DNA of 64,000 nt from Undibacterium sp. Jales W-56 (lineage in GTDB: Bacteria; Pseudomonadota; Gammaproteobacteria; Burkholderiales; Burkholderiaceae_D). The notes under the pieces were generated by a model. The model saw nothing but the letters and a program-made list of their open reading frames with translations. It ran no database searches and had not been told where the DNA came from. Below, piece by piece: positions 9,948 to 18,738 of the stretch. Location: the NCBI RefSeq assembly GCF_025548535.1, contig NZ_JAJLQW010000007.1, positions 124,001-188,000 on the forward strand, written 5' to 3'. A program made the translations under genes and the position numbers. Numbering within the stretch: position 1 is the stretch's first letter; the number at the start of each line of letters is the position of its first letter.

Positions 9948-11804
9948 ATGTCTTTCTCACCTTTTCGCTGGATCAAAAACAGCATCGTTTTTGTCTGGAG
10001 GACGCTGGATTTCGGCCGTCGGCTGATTCTCAATCTGCTTCTGTTGGCGTTGTTGATCGCGATTGCGATCGGCATATTCAGCGGATCAGCCAAAAAGATC
10101 GACGACAAGACTGCCCTGCTGCTGGATCTGAAGGGGACGTTGGTTGAGCAGAATGCCGGCAACCTGCGCGACAATGTACTGGCGGAAGCGCAAGGCACCG
10201 CCAAGAAATCGACCCAACTGCGCGACATCCTGACCGTGCTTGATGCTGCGGGCAAAGACCCGAAGATCACCAGCGCCGTCTTGCTGCTCGACGAGATGCA
10301 AGGTGCAGGTTTGCCTATGCTGCGTGAAGTCGCCGCCGCGATTGAGCGCTTCAAAGCCAATGGCAAGACGGTCGTCGCCTGGGGTTCCAGCTACGATCAG
10401 CGCCAATACTATCTGGCGTCGCATGCAAATGAAGTCTATCTGCATCCTATGGGTAATATCATGCTGACCGGCTTTGGCCGCTATCGCAATTACTACCGCG
10501 ATGCGCTCGACAAAATCGGCATCACCGTCAATCTGTTAAAGGTCGGCACCTATAAGAGTTTCGCCGAACCGTATATCGCCAACGAGCCATCGGCAGCGGC
10601 GACGGAAGCCGAAAGTTTCCTGTATAACGCGATGTGGGCAACCTATACCGGCGACGTAGAAAAAGCCCGCAAACTGCCTGCTGGCAGCATCATGCAAGGG
10701 ATCAATCAATTGCCGGAACTGCTGCAGGCAACCAACGGCGACGTTGCCAAGATGGCGCTGAATATCAAGCTGGTCGATGGCCTGAAAACCCGCGATGAAT
10801 TGCGTCAACTGATGATAGGCAAAGGTGTCAAGGACGATCAGAGCAAGAGCTTCAAGCAAGTCGGTTTTGACGATTATCTGGCGCGCCAGATTCCAAAATT
10901 CCTGGGCGATGCCGTTGGCGTGGTGGTGGCATCGGGTGAAATCAGCGAGGGTATGGCACCAGCCGGTTCTATCGGTGGCTTGTCCACCGCGAACCTGATC
11001 CGCAAGGCGCGGGAAGACGAGCAGATCAAAGCGATTGTCCTGCGCGTCGATTCGCCTGGCGGCAGCGCCTTTGGCTCTGAACTGATCCGTCGAGAACTGG
11101 AACTCACCCGCAATGCAGGCAAACCCGTGGTCGTTTCTATGGGCAATGTCGCGGCGTCCGGCGGCTACTGGATCTCGATGTCGGCAGATGAAGTGATTGC
11201 CGATGCAACTACCGTGACGGGCTCGATTGGCGTGTTTGCGATCTTGCCGACGGCTGAAAAAGCGCTTGATAAAATCGGCGTCCATACCGGCGGCACTACC
11301 ACGACCTGGCTGGGCGACGGCTTCAATCCGCTGCGTCCACTGAACCCGAAATTCGGCGAAGTCATCCAGGCCAGCATCAATCATATTTACGATGACTTCA
11401 CGACCAAGGCGGCCAAGGCGCGCAAGACCACGCCGGACAAAATCGATGCGGTTGCCCAAGGTCGCGTCTGGACCGGTCAACAAGCCAAAGAGCGCGGCCT
11501 GATCGATACCGTAGGCAGTTACGGCGATGCGATCAAATCGGCAGCCGCCCGCGCCAAACTCGGCAAGGATTTCCGCATCAGCTATATCGAACGTGAACCA
11601 TCCAAATTCGATCGCATCTTCAACATGTTCGGCGCATCGTTCGCGCAGGTATTGAGCGACCAGTTCAAAGTCGCCCTGGTACCGACTGGCCTGCCGCCGG
11701 CAGCGGCAACGCAGATCGCCCAAGAACTCAGCTGGTTAGGCGATCTGAACAAGGAAGGTAAAGGCTATGCCGTGATGACGCATTGCCTGTGCAGTGTTCC
11801 ATGA
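9948..11804 (+). CDS. sppA: signal peptide peptidase SppA, 67K type
   Basis: 618-aa inner-membrane serine protease that digests cleaved signal peptides. One N-terminal transmembrane helix (about 26-44) precedes two tandem Clp-like domains. The Ser-Lys dyad is K203 in VGTYKSFAEPY and S404 in NVAASGGYW, close to K209/S409 of the E. coli enzyme. AGGAG six bases before the ATG supports the start. The last residues (CLCSVP) are unlike the usual end. Single gene, bounded by terminators. Confidence 0.95.
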   Translation: MSFSPFRWIKNSIVFVWRTLDFGRRLILNLLLLALLIAIAIGIFSGSAKKIDDKTALLLDLKGTLVEQNAGNLRDNVLAEAQGTAKKSTQLRDILTVLDAAGKDPKITSAVLLLDEMQGAGLPMLREVAAAIERFKANGKTVVAWGSSYDQRQYYLASHANEVYLHPMGNIMLTGFGRYRNYYRDALDKIGITVNLLKVGTYKSFAEPYIANEPSAAATEAESFLYNAMWATYTGDVEKARKLPAGSIMQGINQLPELLQATNGDVAKMALNIKLVDGLKTRDELRQLMIGKGVKDDQSKSFKQVGFDDYLARQIPKFLGDAVGVVVASGEISEGMAPAGSIGGLSTANLIRKAREDEQIKAIVLRVDSPGGSAFGSELIRRELELTRNAGKPVVVSMGNVAASGGYWISMSADEVIADATTVTGSIGVFAILPTAEKALDKIGVHTGGTTTTWLGDGFNPLRPLNPKFGEVIQASINHIYDDFTTKAAKARKTTPDKIDAVAQGRVWTGQQAKERGLIDTVGSYGDAIKSAAARAKLGKDFRISYIEREPSKFDRIFNMFGASFAQVLSDQFKVALVPTGLPPAAATQIAQELSWLGDLNKEGKGYAVMTHCLCSVP

Positions 11805-11825
11805 GGATGGTTTGTTAAATGAAAG

Positions 11826-11857
11826 AAAAAAGCGAGCCGCGCGGTTCGCTTTTTTTA
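11826..11857 (+). terminator. Rho-independent terminator
   Basis: 7-bp stem 11832-11838/11843-11849 (one G-T pair, loop GCGC) followed by a T run at 11850-11857, 20 bp after sppA. Confidence 0.88.
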
Positions 11858-12150
11858 TTCAAAGAGACTGACGCAAAACCGCGAATCCCGTTCGCCGCAA
11901 AAACGCAGGGAGCACCAACAAATTCCTCTCACTCTGCGTTTAAGCGGATTTTCCTTAGAACTACGGCAAATGCGCAATTGCTGCTGTAGCGCCAGCACGC
12001 AAATCGCGATGGTATTATTCCTTCGAGTGCCGCATGCCACTTGCGTTTCAACGAAGCGATAGCGGTCTAATGGAAAATCCGGGTTTAAACATGCTGGCGA
12101 ACACAACGATATAATGCCCAGTCTTAACATCCATGATTTACAGATCGCTT
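11858..12150. other. intergenic region before the GAF-domain gene
   Basis: About 290 bp without a convincing ORF. TATAAT at 12110-12115 is a good -10 candidate for the following gene, though no clear -35 partner is visible. The left end (11866-11880) resembles the terminal repeat of the dispersed 206-bp element, but the body does not match. Confidence 0.45.
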
Positions 12151-12660
12151 ATGTTCACTCCTCCCGCTGCCAGCACACAACCCGATTACGCCCTGCTCAC
12201 TCGTCAAGTCGCCAGTATTCTCGAAGGCGAAACCGATCTGACTGCGAATGCCGCGCAATTCTCTGCGCTGGTGTATGACACGATTGCCGATCTGAATTGG
12301 GCTGGCTTTTATCTGGTGAAACCTGCCAGAGCCGGCACCGATGGCGCTCAGCAAGAATTATTAGTCGGTCCGTTTCAGGGCAAAGTCGCTTGCGCGCGCA
12401 TTCCATTCAGTAAAGGTGTGTGCGGCGCTTCTGCGACCCAACGCCGTACTATCCTGGTACCTGACGTGCATGCGTTTCCGGGCCACATCGCCTGCGACTC
12501 GGCATCGAATGCCGAAATCGTGATTCCTGTGATAAAAGATGGCGAGCTTTTTGGGGTATTTGATATCGATAGTCCGAGCCTGAATCGATTCAATGAAACA
12601 GACCAGACCGGTCTGGAAGCGATGGTAGCGGCCTTTGTCGCTGCGACGGATTTTAAATAA
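12151..12660 (+). CDS. msrC: free methionine-(R)-sulfoxide reductase (GAF domain)
   Basis: 169-aa single GAF domain of the YebR/fRMsr type, which reduces free methionine-R-sulfoxide in the cytosol. The three redox cysteines are present as C81, C91 (GVCGAS) and C115 (HIACDS), with exactly the 10 and 24 residue spacing of E. coli C84/C94/C118. AEIVIPV and FGVFDIDSP are also typical. An alternative ATG at 12133 adds six residues; TATAAT at 12110-12115 would place the start of transcription near 12122, so both remain possible. Followed at 12719 by a dispersed repeat. Confidence 0.92.
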   Translation: MFTPPAASTQPDYALLTRQVASILEGETDLTANAAQFSALVYDTIADLNWAGFYLVKPARAGTDGAQQELLVGPFQGKVACARIPFSKGVCGASATQRRTILVPDVHAFPGHIACDSASNAEIVIPVIKDGELFGVFDIDSPSLNRFNETDQTGLEAMVAAFVAATDFK

Positions 12661-12718
12661 ACAGCACGGCGATCTGTCTGCGCTGACGTCCAGAATATAC
12701 CCGCCGCTGAGCAAATTG

Positions 12719-13044
12719 GATTTACGAAACGACAAGCCGCCTACCACAATTCAGATTGAAACCGCATGCTGGATGCGGCTTCCAGAGACATTTCGCGCCA
12801 ACAGGCGCACCCAGCTTGCGGGTTCATTTGAGGGAACTTCTAAAACCCCATACTCGAGCGCATCGCGTCGTTACAAAACCTCGCCATACTGACGTATCGC
12901 TGGGTTTTGCGCATAGCGCTGCATCTTGATTAAAGAGTTTTTAGAAATTCCCTTTCATATCAACGCGCCATAGAGCCAGTTCCTCTTGCTTTTCTCTGTG
13001 CCTCGGTGTCTCGGTGGTGAGGGGTTTTGATTTTTGTGTAAGTC
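12719..13044 (+). repeat. MITE-like dispersed repeat, copy A (split by an insertion)
   Basis: One of four related elements in this window (others at 21591-21798, 37535-37740, 56938-57132). The intact form is about 206 bp, begins near GACTTACGCAAAACGACAAG and ends near CTTTTGCGTAAGTC, so its ends are inverted repeats of about 13 bp. This copy has the conserved core (AGATTGAAACCGCA, GACATTTCG, CAGGCGCACCCAGCTTGCG) and the conserved right part, but 121 bp (12832-12952) interrupt it after TTCATTTGA. It lies 58 bp after the msrC stop. No coding capacity. Confidence 0.85.
12832..12952. mobile_element. 121-bp foldback element nested in repeat copy A
   Basis: Bounded by imperfect inverted ends (GGGAACTTCTAAAAC at the left, complement of GGGAATTTCTAAAAAC at the right). 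The interior is also roughly self-complementary (ACAAAACC-TCGCCATAC against GCAAAACCCAGCGATAC). It is absent from the other three repeat copies at the same point, which shows it is a separate insertion. Non-coding; a MITE-like element is the best reading. Confidence 0.7.
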
Positions 13045-13132
13045 ATGGCAAAAATAAACGTCCTGAATTTGTCATCCCATCTTATACCAAAATCTATTAG
13101 TGCTTTTTTACGCTTAATCCCCTTAGCCTAGA

Positions 13133-14830
13133 TCAGGCACGGCTCTTTCTCGCCTCTTCCTCATACAATTCTTTTTTGGATAATTTACCGACCGGCGTTT
13201 TCGGCAAATCGGCGCGAATCTCCATGGCCTGCAGCATCTCATGCTTGCCCAGTTTGTCTTTCAAGAACTCTTTTAACTCTTCCAGGCTAAAGCCTGCGGC
13301 GCCGGCCTTGAGTTTGATAAAAGCTTTCGGCGACTGACCGCGATAGGCATCGGGGATACCGATCACGCTGACTTCGGCCACCGCTGGATGCTCATATATC
13401 GCCTCTTCGATATTGCGCGGATAGACGTTGTAGCCGCCGCATAGAATCATGTCCTTGGTACGATCGACGATGTAGACAAAGCCTTCGGCGTCCATGTAAC
13501 CGACATCGCCGGTGCGGAAAAATCCATCGGCAGTGAAGGATTCCGCATTGGCTTCCGGCTTGTTCCAATAGCCTTTCATGATATTCGCTCCTGCCACGCA
13601 GATTTCTCCGCGCTCACCGAACGCGACGTATTTGCGGGCGTCGTCAACGCTGGCAAATTTGAAGCGAATCCCCGGCGTCGGCAATCCGCACGATCCCGGC
13701 TTGCGCGGACTCTTGATGGAGGTGAAGGTGCCGGTCGGCGAGGTCTCGGTCATGCCCCAGCCTTCCAGCAAAGTACAGCCGGTGATGCTCTGGAATTGTT
13801 GCAGCACTTCGGCGGGCAGCGGCGCTCCGCCGGAATTACAGAATTTCAGCGAGCTCAGATCGTGATTTTTGATGTCGGGATAATGGATGATCGCGGTGTA
13901 CATGGTCGGCACGCCCGGGAACACCGTGATCTTCTTCGCCGATAAATCCTTTACTACCGCATCGACATCAAAGCGCGTATGCAAAACGATCTCGGCTCCA
14001 AGCCGTATGCCGAACAGCATATCCACCGTCAGCGCATAGATGTGGAACAAAGGCAGCACCGCCAGCAAGCGTTCTGCACCCTCGGTCAATACCGGCGGAT
14101 CGACATTCAGGGTCTCCATGATCTGACTGACTGCCGTCGTCAAATTGCCATGCGTGAGCATGGCGCCTTTTGGCAAGCCGGTAGTGCCGCCGGTATATTG
14201 CAATACTGCGACCGTCTCTTTGGGATCGGTCGCGGCGATCGCCGTGAACTGACCGTCGTTCGCCAATAACCGGGCGAATGGCAGGTGCAATTCATCTGCT
14301 GGAATAGCGCATAATTGCTGGGCTTTTTCGAGATTGGCACGCACCGCATCGGGGTACGGCGACATCTCGGCGATGTTGCCGATGATGAGTTTTTTCAGGC
14401 GCGTATGCCCGAGCAGCTTCGCCATCTGCGGGTACAGCATCACCATATCCAGCGTGACCAGCATATCGGTTTCGCTATCGGCGATTTTATGTTCGAGAAC
14501 TTTTTCGGCGTCGAGTGGCGAGTAGTTGACGACGGTGCCGCCGGCTTTCAGGATCGCAAAAAAACTGATCACATAATGCGGCGTGTTCGGCAAAAACAAA
14601 CCGACATGCACGCCGGGTTTGACGCCGATTTGCTGAAATCCCTTGGTCGCCTGATTGACCAAGGCATGCAATTCGCGATAGCTGGTTTTCTTGCCCATGA
14701 ATTCCAGCGCGATGTGGTCCGGCCATTTGGCGCAGGCTTCATCAAGCAATTGCGGCACCGGCATGATGGGCAGCTCCGCATCCCAACGTACGCCGGCAGG
14801 GTAAGATTGTATCCAGGGGAAATCACTCAT
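13133..14830 (-). CDS. long-chain fatty-acid--CoA ligase (AMP-forming)
   Basis: 565-aa ANL-superfamily ligase that activates a carboxylic acid to its CoA thioester through an acyl-adenylate. Motifs: P-loop YTGGTTGLPKGA (A3), GWGMTET (A5), FRTGDVGYMD (A7), DRTKDMILCGGYNVYP (A8) and the C-terminal catalytic Lys in TPVGKLSKKEL (A10). The ATG at 14830 (MSDFPW) follows GAGAGAGACAAG and is better than the one at 14860. Last gene of a five-gene operon with acyl-CoA dehydrogenase and two SDRs, so it probably supplies the acyl-CoA for that pathway. FadD-like, but chain-length preference is unknown. Confidence 0.92.
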   Translation of the reverse strand: MSDFPWIQSYPAGVRWDAELPIMPVPQLLDEACAKWPDHIALEFMGKKTSYRELHALVNQATKGFQQIGVKPGVHVGLFLPNTPHYVISFFAILKAGGTVVNYSPLDAEKVLEHKIADSETDMLVTLDMVMLYPQMAKLLGHTRLKKLIIGNIAEMSPYPDAVRANLEKAQQLCAIPADELHLPFARLLANDGQFTAIAATDPKETVAVLQYTGGTTGLPKGAMLTHGNLTTAVSQIMETLNVDPPVLTEGAERLLAVLPLFHIYALTVDMLFGIRLGAEIVLHTRFDVDAVVKDLSAKKITVFPGVPTMYTAIIHYPDIKNHDLSSLKFCNSGGAPLPAEVLQQFQSITGCTLLEGWGMTETSPTGTFTSIKSPRKPGSCGLPTPGIRFKFASVDDARKYVAFGERGEICVAGANIMKGYWNKPEANAESFTADGFFRTGDVGYMDAEGFVYIVDRTKDMILCGGYNVYPRNIEEAIYEHPAVAEVSVIGIPDAYRGQSPKAFIKLKAGAAGFSLEELKEFLKDKLGKHEMLQAMEIRADLPKTPVGKLSKKELYEEEARKSRA

Positions 14831-14980
14831 CTTGTCTCTCTCACTCGGTTGGAAATCCAATGAACTGTGGCTAGCGAATTACCATACTCCCACATGTATT
14901 TTTTAAGAACGCAATCAAACAATGCGGAATATGCCGATTTTTAAGCATACTCCCCATAAAACCTCATATACCCAGAAAGC

Positions 14981-15745
14981 CTATATCGCAGTTAAACCGC
15001 CATCGACCGCCAGCTGATGTCCCGTCACAAACGATGATAAATCAGAACACAGCCACAGTGCGGCATTCGCGATTTCTTCGGCTTCGCCGATGCGCCCGAT
15101 AGGATGAATGCTCTTGATGGTTTTTTCGCGGCGCGGCTCGCGCTCCAGCGCATGTGTCAGCATCGGCGTGCGGATCACGCCGGGGCAGACCGAATTGACG
15201 CGGATACCGGCACGACCATATTCGGCGGCAGCCGTTTTTGTCAGTCCCACCACCGCGTGTTTGCTCGCCGCATAAATGGGCTGCAAAGGCGCGCCGATCA
15301 GACCGGCAACCGATGCCGTATTCACGATATTGCCAGCGCCTTGTTTCAGCATCTGGGCAATCTCATATTTCATGCACAGCCAGACGCCTTTGACATTCAC
15401 GTTCATGATTTTGTCGAAGGTCGCCTCATCCGATCCCGCCAGCGGCAAATGCTCGATCTCTATGCCGGCGTTATTGAAGGCGCAATCGAGCCGCCCATAT
15501 GCATCGACGATCCCAGCGATCAATGCCTCGACCTCGGCGGCTTTGGCGATATCGGTCTTCACAAAACGCACCGTGCCGCCGGCTTGCGCGATCATCGCCT
15601 GTGTCTCTTCCGCACCGGCTACGTCAATGTCGGCAATCGTCAGGCGTGCGCCAGCCTTGGCAAATGCCAGTGCGGCGGCGCGCCCGATACCGCTGGCGGC
15701 ACCCGTGACTAGTACGGATTTTTCTTTGAACGTCATGTCTGTCAT
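14981..15745 (-). CDS. SDR family NAD(P)-dependent oxidoreductase
   Basis: 254-aa classical short-chain dehydrogenase. Cofactor motif TGAASGIG (residues about 14-21), D at the end of beta-2 (ADID), FNNAG, catalytic Ser in NTASVAG and Y-x3-K in YAASK are intact; SVCPGVIRTPM and the terminal VDGG are typical. The Asp after beta-2 favours NAD(H). Together with the neighbouring ligase and acyl-CoA dehydrogenase it may act as a hydroxyacyl-CoA or alcohol dehydrogenase (inference). Confidence 0.9.
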   Translation of the reverse strand: MTDMTFKEKSVLVTGAASGIGRAAALAFAKAGARLTIADIDVAGAEETQAMIAQAGGTVRFVKTDIAKAAEVEALIAGIVDAYGRLDCAFNNAGIEIEHLPLAGSDEATFDKIMNVNVKGVWLCMKYEIAQMLKQGAGNIVNTASVAGLIGAPLQPIYAASKHAVVGLTKTAAAEYGRAGIRVNSVCPGVIRTPMLTHALEREPRREKTIKSIHPIGRIGEAEEIANAALWLCSDLSSFVTGHQLAVDGGLTAI

Positions 15746-15793
15746 TTGGCAGTCCTTATCGAATTAATGTGTGCCATCTATTATGCGAAAATT

Positions 15794-15830
15794 CCCAGCC
15801 GCCTTCAACACGATGTTGAAAGCGGCTGGG
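15794..15830 (-). other. strong intercistronic hairpin
   Basis: 17-bp stem 15794-15810/15814-15830 with one mismatch and a 3-nt loop, between the acyl-CoA dehydrogenase and the downstream SDR of the same operon. On the transcribed strand it is followed only by GGGAATTTTC, a weak U tract, so it may act as an attenuating terminator or an mRNA-stability hairpin rather than a full stop. Confidence 0.6.
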
Positions 15831-15850
15831 GTTAAGATTGCGCGCTGTTG

Positions 15851-17080
15851 CTAGTGTGCGCTGGCCTTATGCTTTTTCAATTCCATCTTGCCGATCTGAT
15901 TGCGATGCACTTCATCCGGACCGTCGGCCAGACGCAAGGTACGTGCCTGCGCATACGCATAGGCAACGCCGAAATCGTTTGAGACGCCGCCGCCGCCGTG
16001 CGCCTGAATCGCCCAGTCGATCACGGTGCAGGCCATATTCGGTGCGGCAACTTTGATCATCGCGATTTCTTTGGCGGCGGCTTTATTGCCCACCGTGTCC
16101 ATCATCTGCGCAGCGTTCAAGACCAGGAAGCGCGCCTGATCAATCAGGATGCGGCTGTTCGCGATGCGCTCCAGCGTGACGCCCTGCTCTGCCACTGGCT
16201 TGCCGAAAGCGACGCGTTGCAATGAGCGTTTGCACATATCTTCCAATGCGCGCTCGGCCAGGCCGATTAGGCGCATGCAATGATGGATACGGCCAGGGCC
16301 AAGACGACCCTGGGCGATTTCAAAACCGCGTCCTTCGCCGAGCAAGATATTCGATACCGGTACCCTGACATTGTCAAATAAGACCTCGCCATGACCGTGC
16401 GGCGCATCGTCATAACCGAAGACCGGCAAGGCGCGCAGAATCGTGACGCCCTTGGTATCACGCGGTACGATGATCATCGATTGCTGCTTGTGGCGGTCGG
16501 CATTATCCGGATCGCTCTTGCCCATGAAGATGAATACCTTGCAGCGCGGATCATTGGCGCCGGACGACCACCATTTGCGACCGTTGATGACATACTCATC
16601 ACCGTCGCGTACGATCGATGCTTCGATATTGGTGGCATCCGAGGAGGCAACCGCAGGCTCCGTCATCGCGAAGCAAGAACGGATTTCGCCGTTCAGCAAA
16701 GGCTTCAGCCATTTCTCCTGATGCTCGGGCGTGCCGTAACGCGCAAAAACTTCCATGTTGCCGGTGTCCGGCGCCGCGCAGTTGAAGACTTCTGCGGACC
16801 ACACGGAGCGCCCCATGATTTCGCACAGCGGCGCATATTCGAGATTGCTCAGGCCGGCACCGTGGCGCGATTCGGGCAAGAATAAATTCCACAAATCCGC
16901 TTCCCGCGCCTTGACTTTAAGCTGCTCCACAATCCTGGTCGGAATCCAGGGATTGCCGGCTTTGCGATTGGCTTCGATCTCGCCATAGAAGGTCGCTTCG
17001 TTCGGATAAATATGCTGATCCATGAAAGCGATTAAACGCGCTTGCAGGGCTTTGACTTTGGGGCTGTATTGAAAATCCAT
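15851..17080 (-). CDS. acyl-CoA dehydrogenase family protein
   Basis: 409-aa flavoprotein of the acyl-CoA dehydrogenase fold: N-terminal helical domain, middle beta domain with [18 protein letters not shown] (FAD/substrate signature) and C-terminal helical domain with [19 protein letters not shown] and [14 protein letters not shown]. It resembles the ACAD10/11-like group and the family often found with SDRs and phosphotransferases. Start at 17080 (MDFQYSP) because the 52-residue upstream extension is not family-like. Feeds electrons to ETF (EtfAB genes occur at 28-30 kb). Substrate unknown. Confidence 0.92.
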   Translation of the reverse strand: MDFQYSPKVKALQARLIAFMDQHIYPNEATFYGEIEANRKAGNPWIPTRIVEQLKVKAREADLWNLFLPESRHGAGLSNLEYAPLCEIMGRSVWSAEVFNCAAPDTGNMEVFARYGTPEHQEKWLKPLLNGEIRSCFAMTEPAVASSDATNIEASIVRDGDEYVINGRKWWSSGANDPRCKVFIFMGKSDPDNADRHKQQSMIIVPRDTKGVTILRALPVFGYDDAPHGHGEVLFDNVRVPVSNILLGEGRGFEIAQGRLGPGRIHHCMRLIGLAERALEDMCKRSLQRVAFGKPVAEQGVTLERIANSRILIDQARFLVLNAAQMMDTVGNKAAAKEIAMIKVAAPNMACTVIDWAIQAHGGGGVSNDFGVAYAYAQARTLRLADGPDEVHRNQIGKMELKKHKASAH

Positions 17081-17126
17081 GTTGAATCCTGGGTAAAAAA
17101 TTCGAGGGTGTTTGGAGGAATTTAAA

Positions 17127-17900
17127 TTAACTGAGCAGATAGCCGCCATCGACATTGATGCAGGCGCCGGTGGTGTAGCTGGCTGCTGCTGAAGCCAGAT
17201 ACAGGACGGTACCGGCCATTTCGCTTGGCTCGGCAATCCGTTTCATCGGGATGCGGTTCAGGGCTTTTTCCAGAATCGCCGGATTGTGAAAGAGCGCGGA
17301 AGCGAACTTGGTATCGGTCGCTCCGGGCAGCAAGGCGTTCACGCGCACACCCATGGATGCGCATTCGAGCGCGAAGGATTTGGTCATCGCGATCACCGCG
17401 GCTTTGGTGATCGAATAGATGCCTTGCATCGCGCCGGGGATTACGCCGTTCACGGAGGCGACATTGATGATGCTGCCGCCGCCATTTTTCGCCATCAATT
17501 TCACGCCTGCGGAAGACATGAAGAAGTAACCGCGGATATTCACATCGACGGTTTTTTGAAAAGCCCCGAGATCGGTCTCCGTGATATGGCCGAAGTGCGG
17601 ATTGGTTGCGGCATTGTTGACCAGAATGTCGAGGCGTCCGTGCGTCGCGGCGATGTCGGCAAACAAGGCATCGATCTGCGCCATCTCGCCGATGTGGCAA
17701 GCGCGCGCTTCAGCTTTACCGCCAGCGGCTTTGATCGCTGCGACTACGGCTTCGCAGGCTTCTGCCTTACGGCTGGAAACGATCACGGTGGCACCGTGCG
17801 CTGCCAGGGTCTTTGCCACTTCTTCACCGATGCCGCGACTGGCACCGGTGACCAGTGCGACTTTGCCGCTCAAGTCAAATACATCAAACGAATTCGTCAT
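17127..17900 (-). CDS. SDR family oxidoreductase
   Basis: 257-aa classical SDR with TGASRGIG (about residues 18-25), NNAATNP in place of the standard NNAG, catalytic Ser in NVASVNG and Y-x3-K in YSITK, and a terminal [12 protein letters not shown] after beta-2 favours NADP(H). Eleven bases or fewer separate it from the upstream histidine phosphatase gene, so they are co-transcribed. Unlike the SDR at 14981 it is FabG-like through its whole length; specific substrate unknown. Confidence 0.9.
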   Translation of the reverse strand: MTNSFDVFDLSGKVALVTGASRGIGEEVAKTLAAHGATVIVSSRKAEACEAVVAAIKAAGGKAEARACHIGEMAQIDALFADIAATHGRLDILVNNAATNPHFGHITETDLGAFQKTVDVNIRGYFFMSSAGVKLMAKNGGGSIINVASVNGVIPGAMQGIYSITKAAVIAMTKSFALECASMGVRVNALLPGATDTKFASALFHNPAILEKALNRIPMKRIAEPSEMAGTVLYLASAAASYTTGACINVDGGYLLS

Positions 17901-17910
17901 GCGCCAACTC

Positions 17911-18645
17911 CTATACGTAGGTAATGTGTTTGGGAAGATTCAGTTGCTCAAGATGAGAAAAATTATTCAGGTAGGCCAGCGCCAGCCTGGCGGACTTGCC
18001 ATCAGCGGGCGGCTGCAGGTGAAAGCGGGTGACGGCGCTGTTTACCAGCGACCAGTTCAATTCCGAGAACTTGGCATCGGGGAAGCCCAGCACATGCTGG
18101 CACAACGCCGAGATCGTGCCGCCTGAGGTGAAGATCACGATATTTTTTGCCGCTTCCGGATGCTGGATCTGACGCTCCAGGGCAGCCACACAGCGCTGGC
18201 GAAATGCCTGCCAGGTTTCTGAATATTCATGGTCGAACTGCCCGGACATCCAGCGCGTAATCGCCTGCGCAAAAATGGCTTGAAACGCTTGCTTGCCATT
18301 CGGCGTAGTCAGCAAGAACCGTTTTACTTCAGCCGGATCGTCAAAGACAGGCACATGCCTGGCCAGCACTTCATGATGATTGTATTCATTGAAGTCCGGA
18401 TCGCATTGCCAGTCGGCGACATTGAGCTTATCCTCTTCGACGCCCTGTAGCGTCGCGATTGCCGCGCGAGCGGTTTGCACATGGCGCTGCAATTTGCCTG
18501 TGACTACCCGCGACACGATCAGATCGCGTGCCGCCCACCAGCGTCCCAGATGCTGCGCCTGCTCGACGCCCAATTCAGATAGTTGATCATAATTCTGATT
18601 GCCGAAGGAAGCCTGCCCATGCCTTACCAGATAAATTTGCGCCAT
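17911..18645 (-). CDS. histidine phosphatase family protein
   Basis: 244-aa phosphoglycerate-mutase-like phosphatase. N-terminal RHG motif (LVRHGQASF, catalytic His at residue 9) and a late TSGGTI segment replacing the usual second catalytic H-x-G environment; an internal R-x5-T (LQRHVQTA) holds the phosphate-binding Arg. First gene of the acyl-CoA operon that runs to 13133. In related clusters such a gene accompanies an acyl-CoA dehydrogenase and a kinase-like protein; the kinase is absent here. Role in the pathway not known. Confidence 0.82.
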   Translation of the reverse strand: MAQIYLVRHGQASFGNQNYDQLSELGVEQAQHLGRWWAARDLIVSRVVTGKLQRHVQTARAAIATLQGVEEDKLNVADWQCDPDFNEYNHHEVLARHVPVFDDPAEVKRFLLTTPNGKQAFQAIFAQAITRWMSGQFDHEYSETWQAFRQRCVAALERQIQHPEAAKNIVIFTSGGTISALCQHVLGFPDAKFSELNWSLVNSAVTRFHLQPPADGKSARLALAYLNNFSHLEQLNLPKHITYV

Positions 18646-18738
18646 TGCAACTGCCCTTAGATGTACAGAATGAATTCAGTGTAGTGCTCAGGATATAATT
18701 GATCAAATGAATAGTTATTATCAAGTTAAATCAATTTC

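Noticed and set aside
10536-11723. 395-codon frame antisense to sppA
   Set aside because: sppA is unambiguous with both catalytic residues; the antisense frame is a by-product of codon bias.
11866-11880. GACTGACGCAAAACC, resembling the end of the 206-bp repeat family
   Set aside because: The following sequence does not match the body of the repeat, so only a possible remnant and not a copy.
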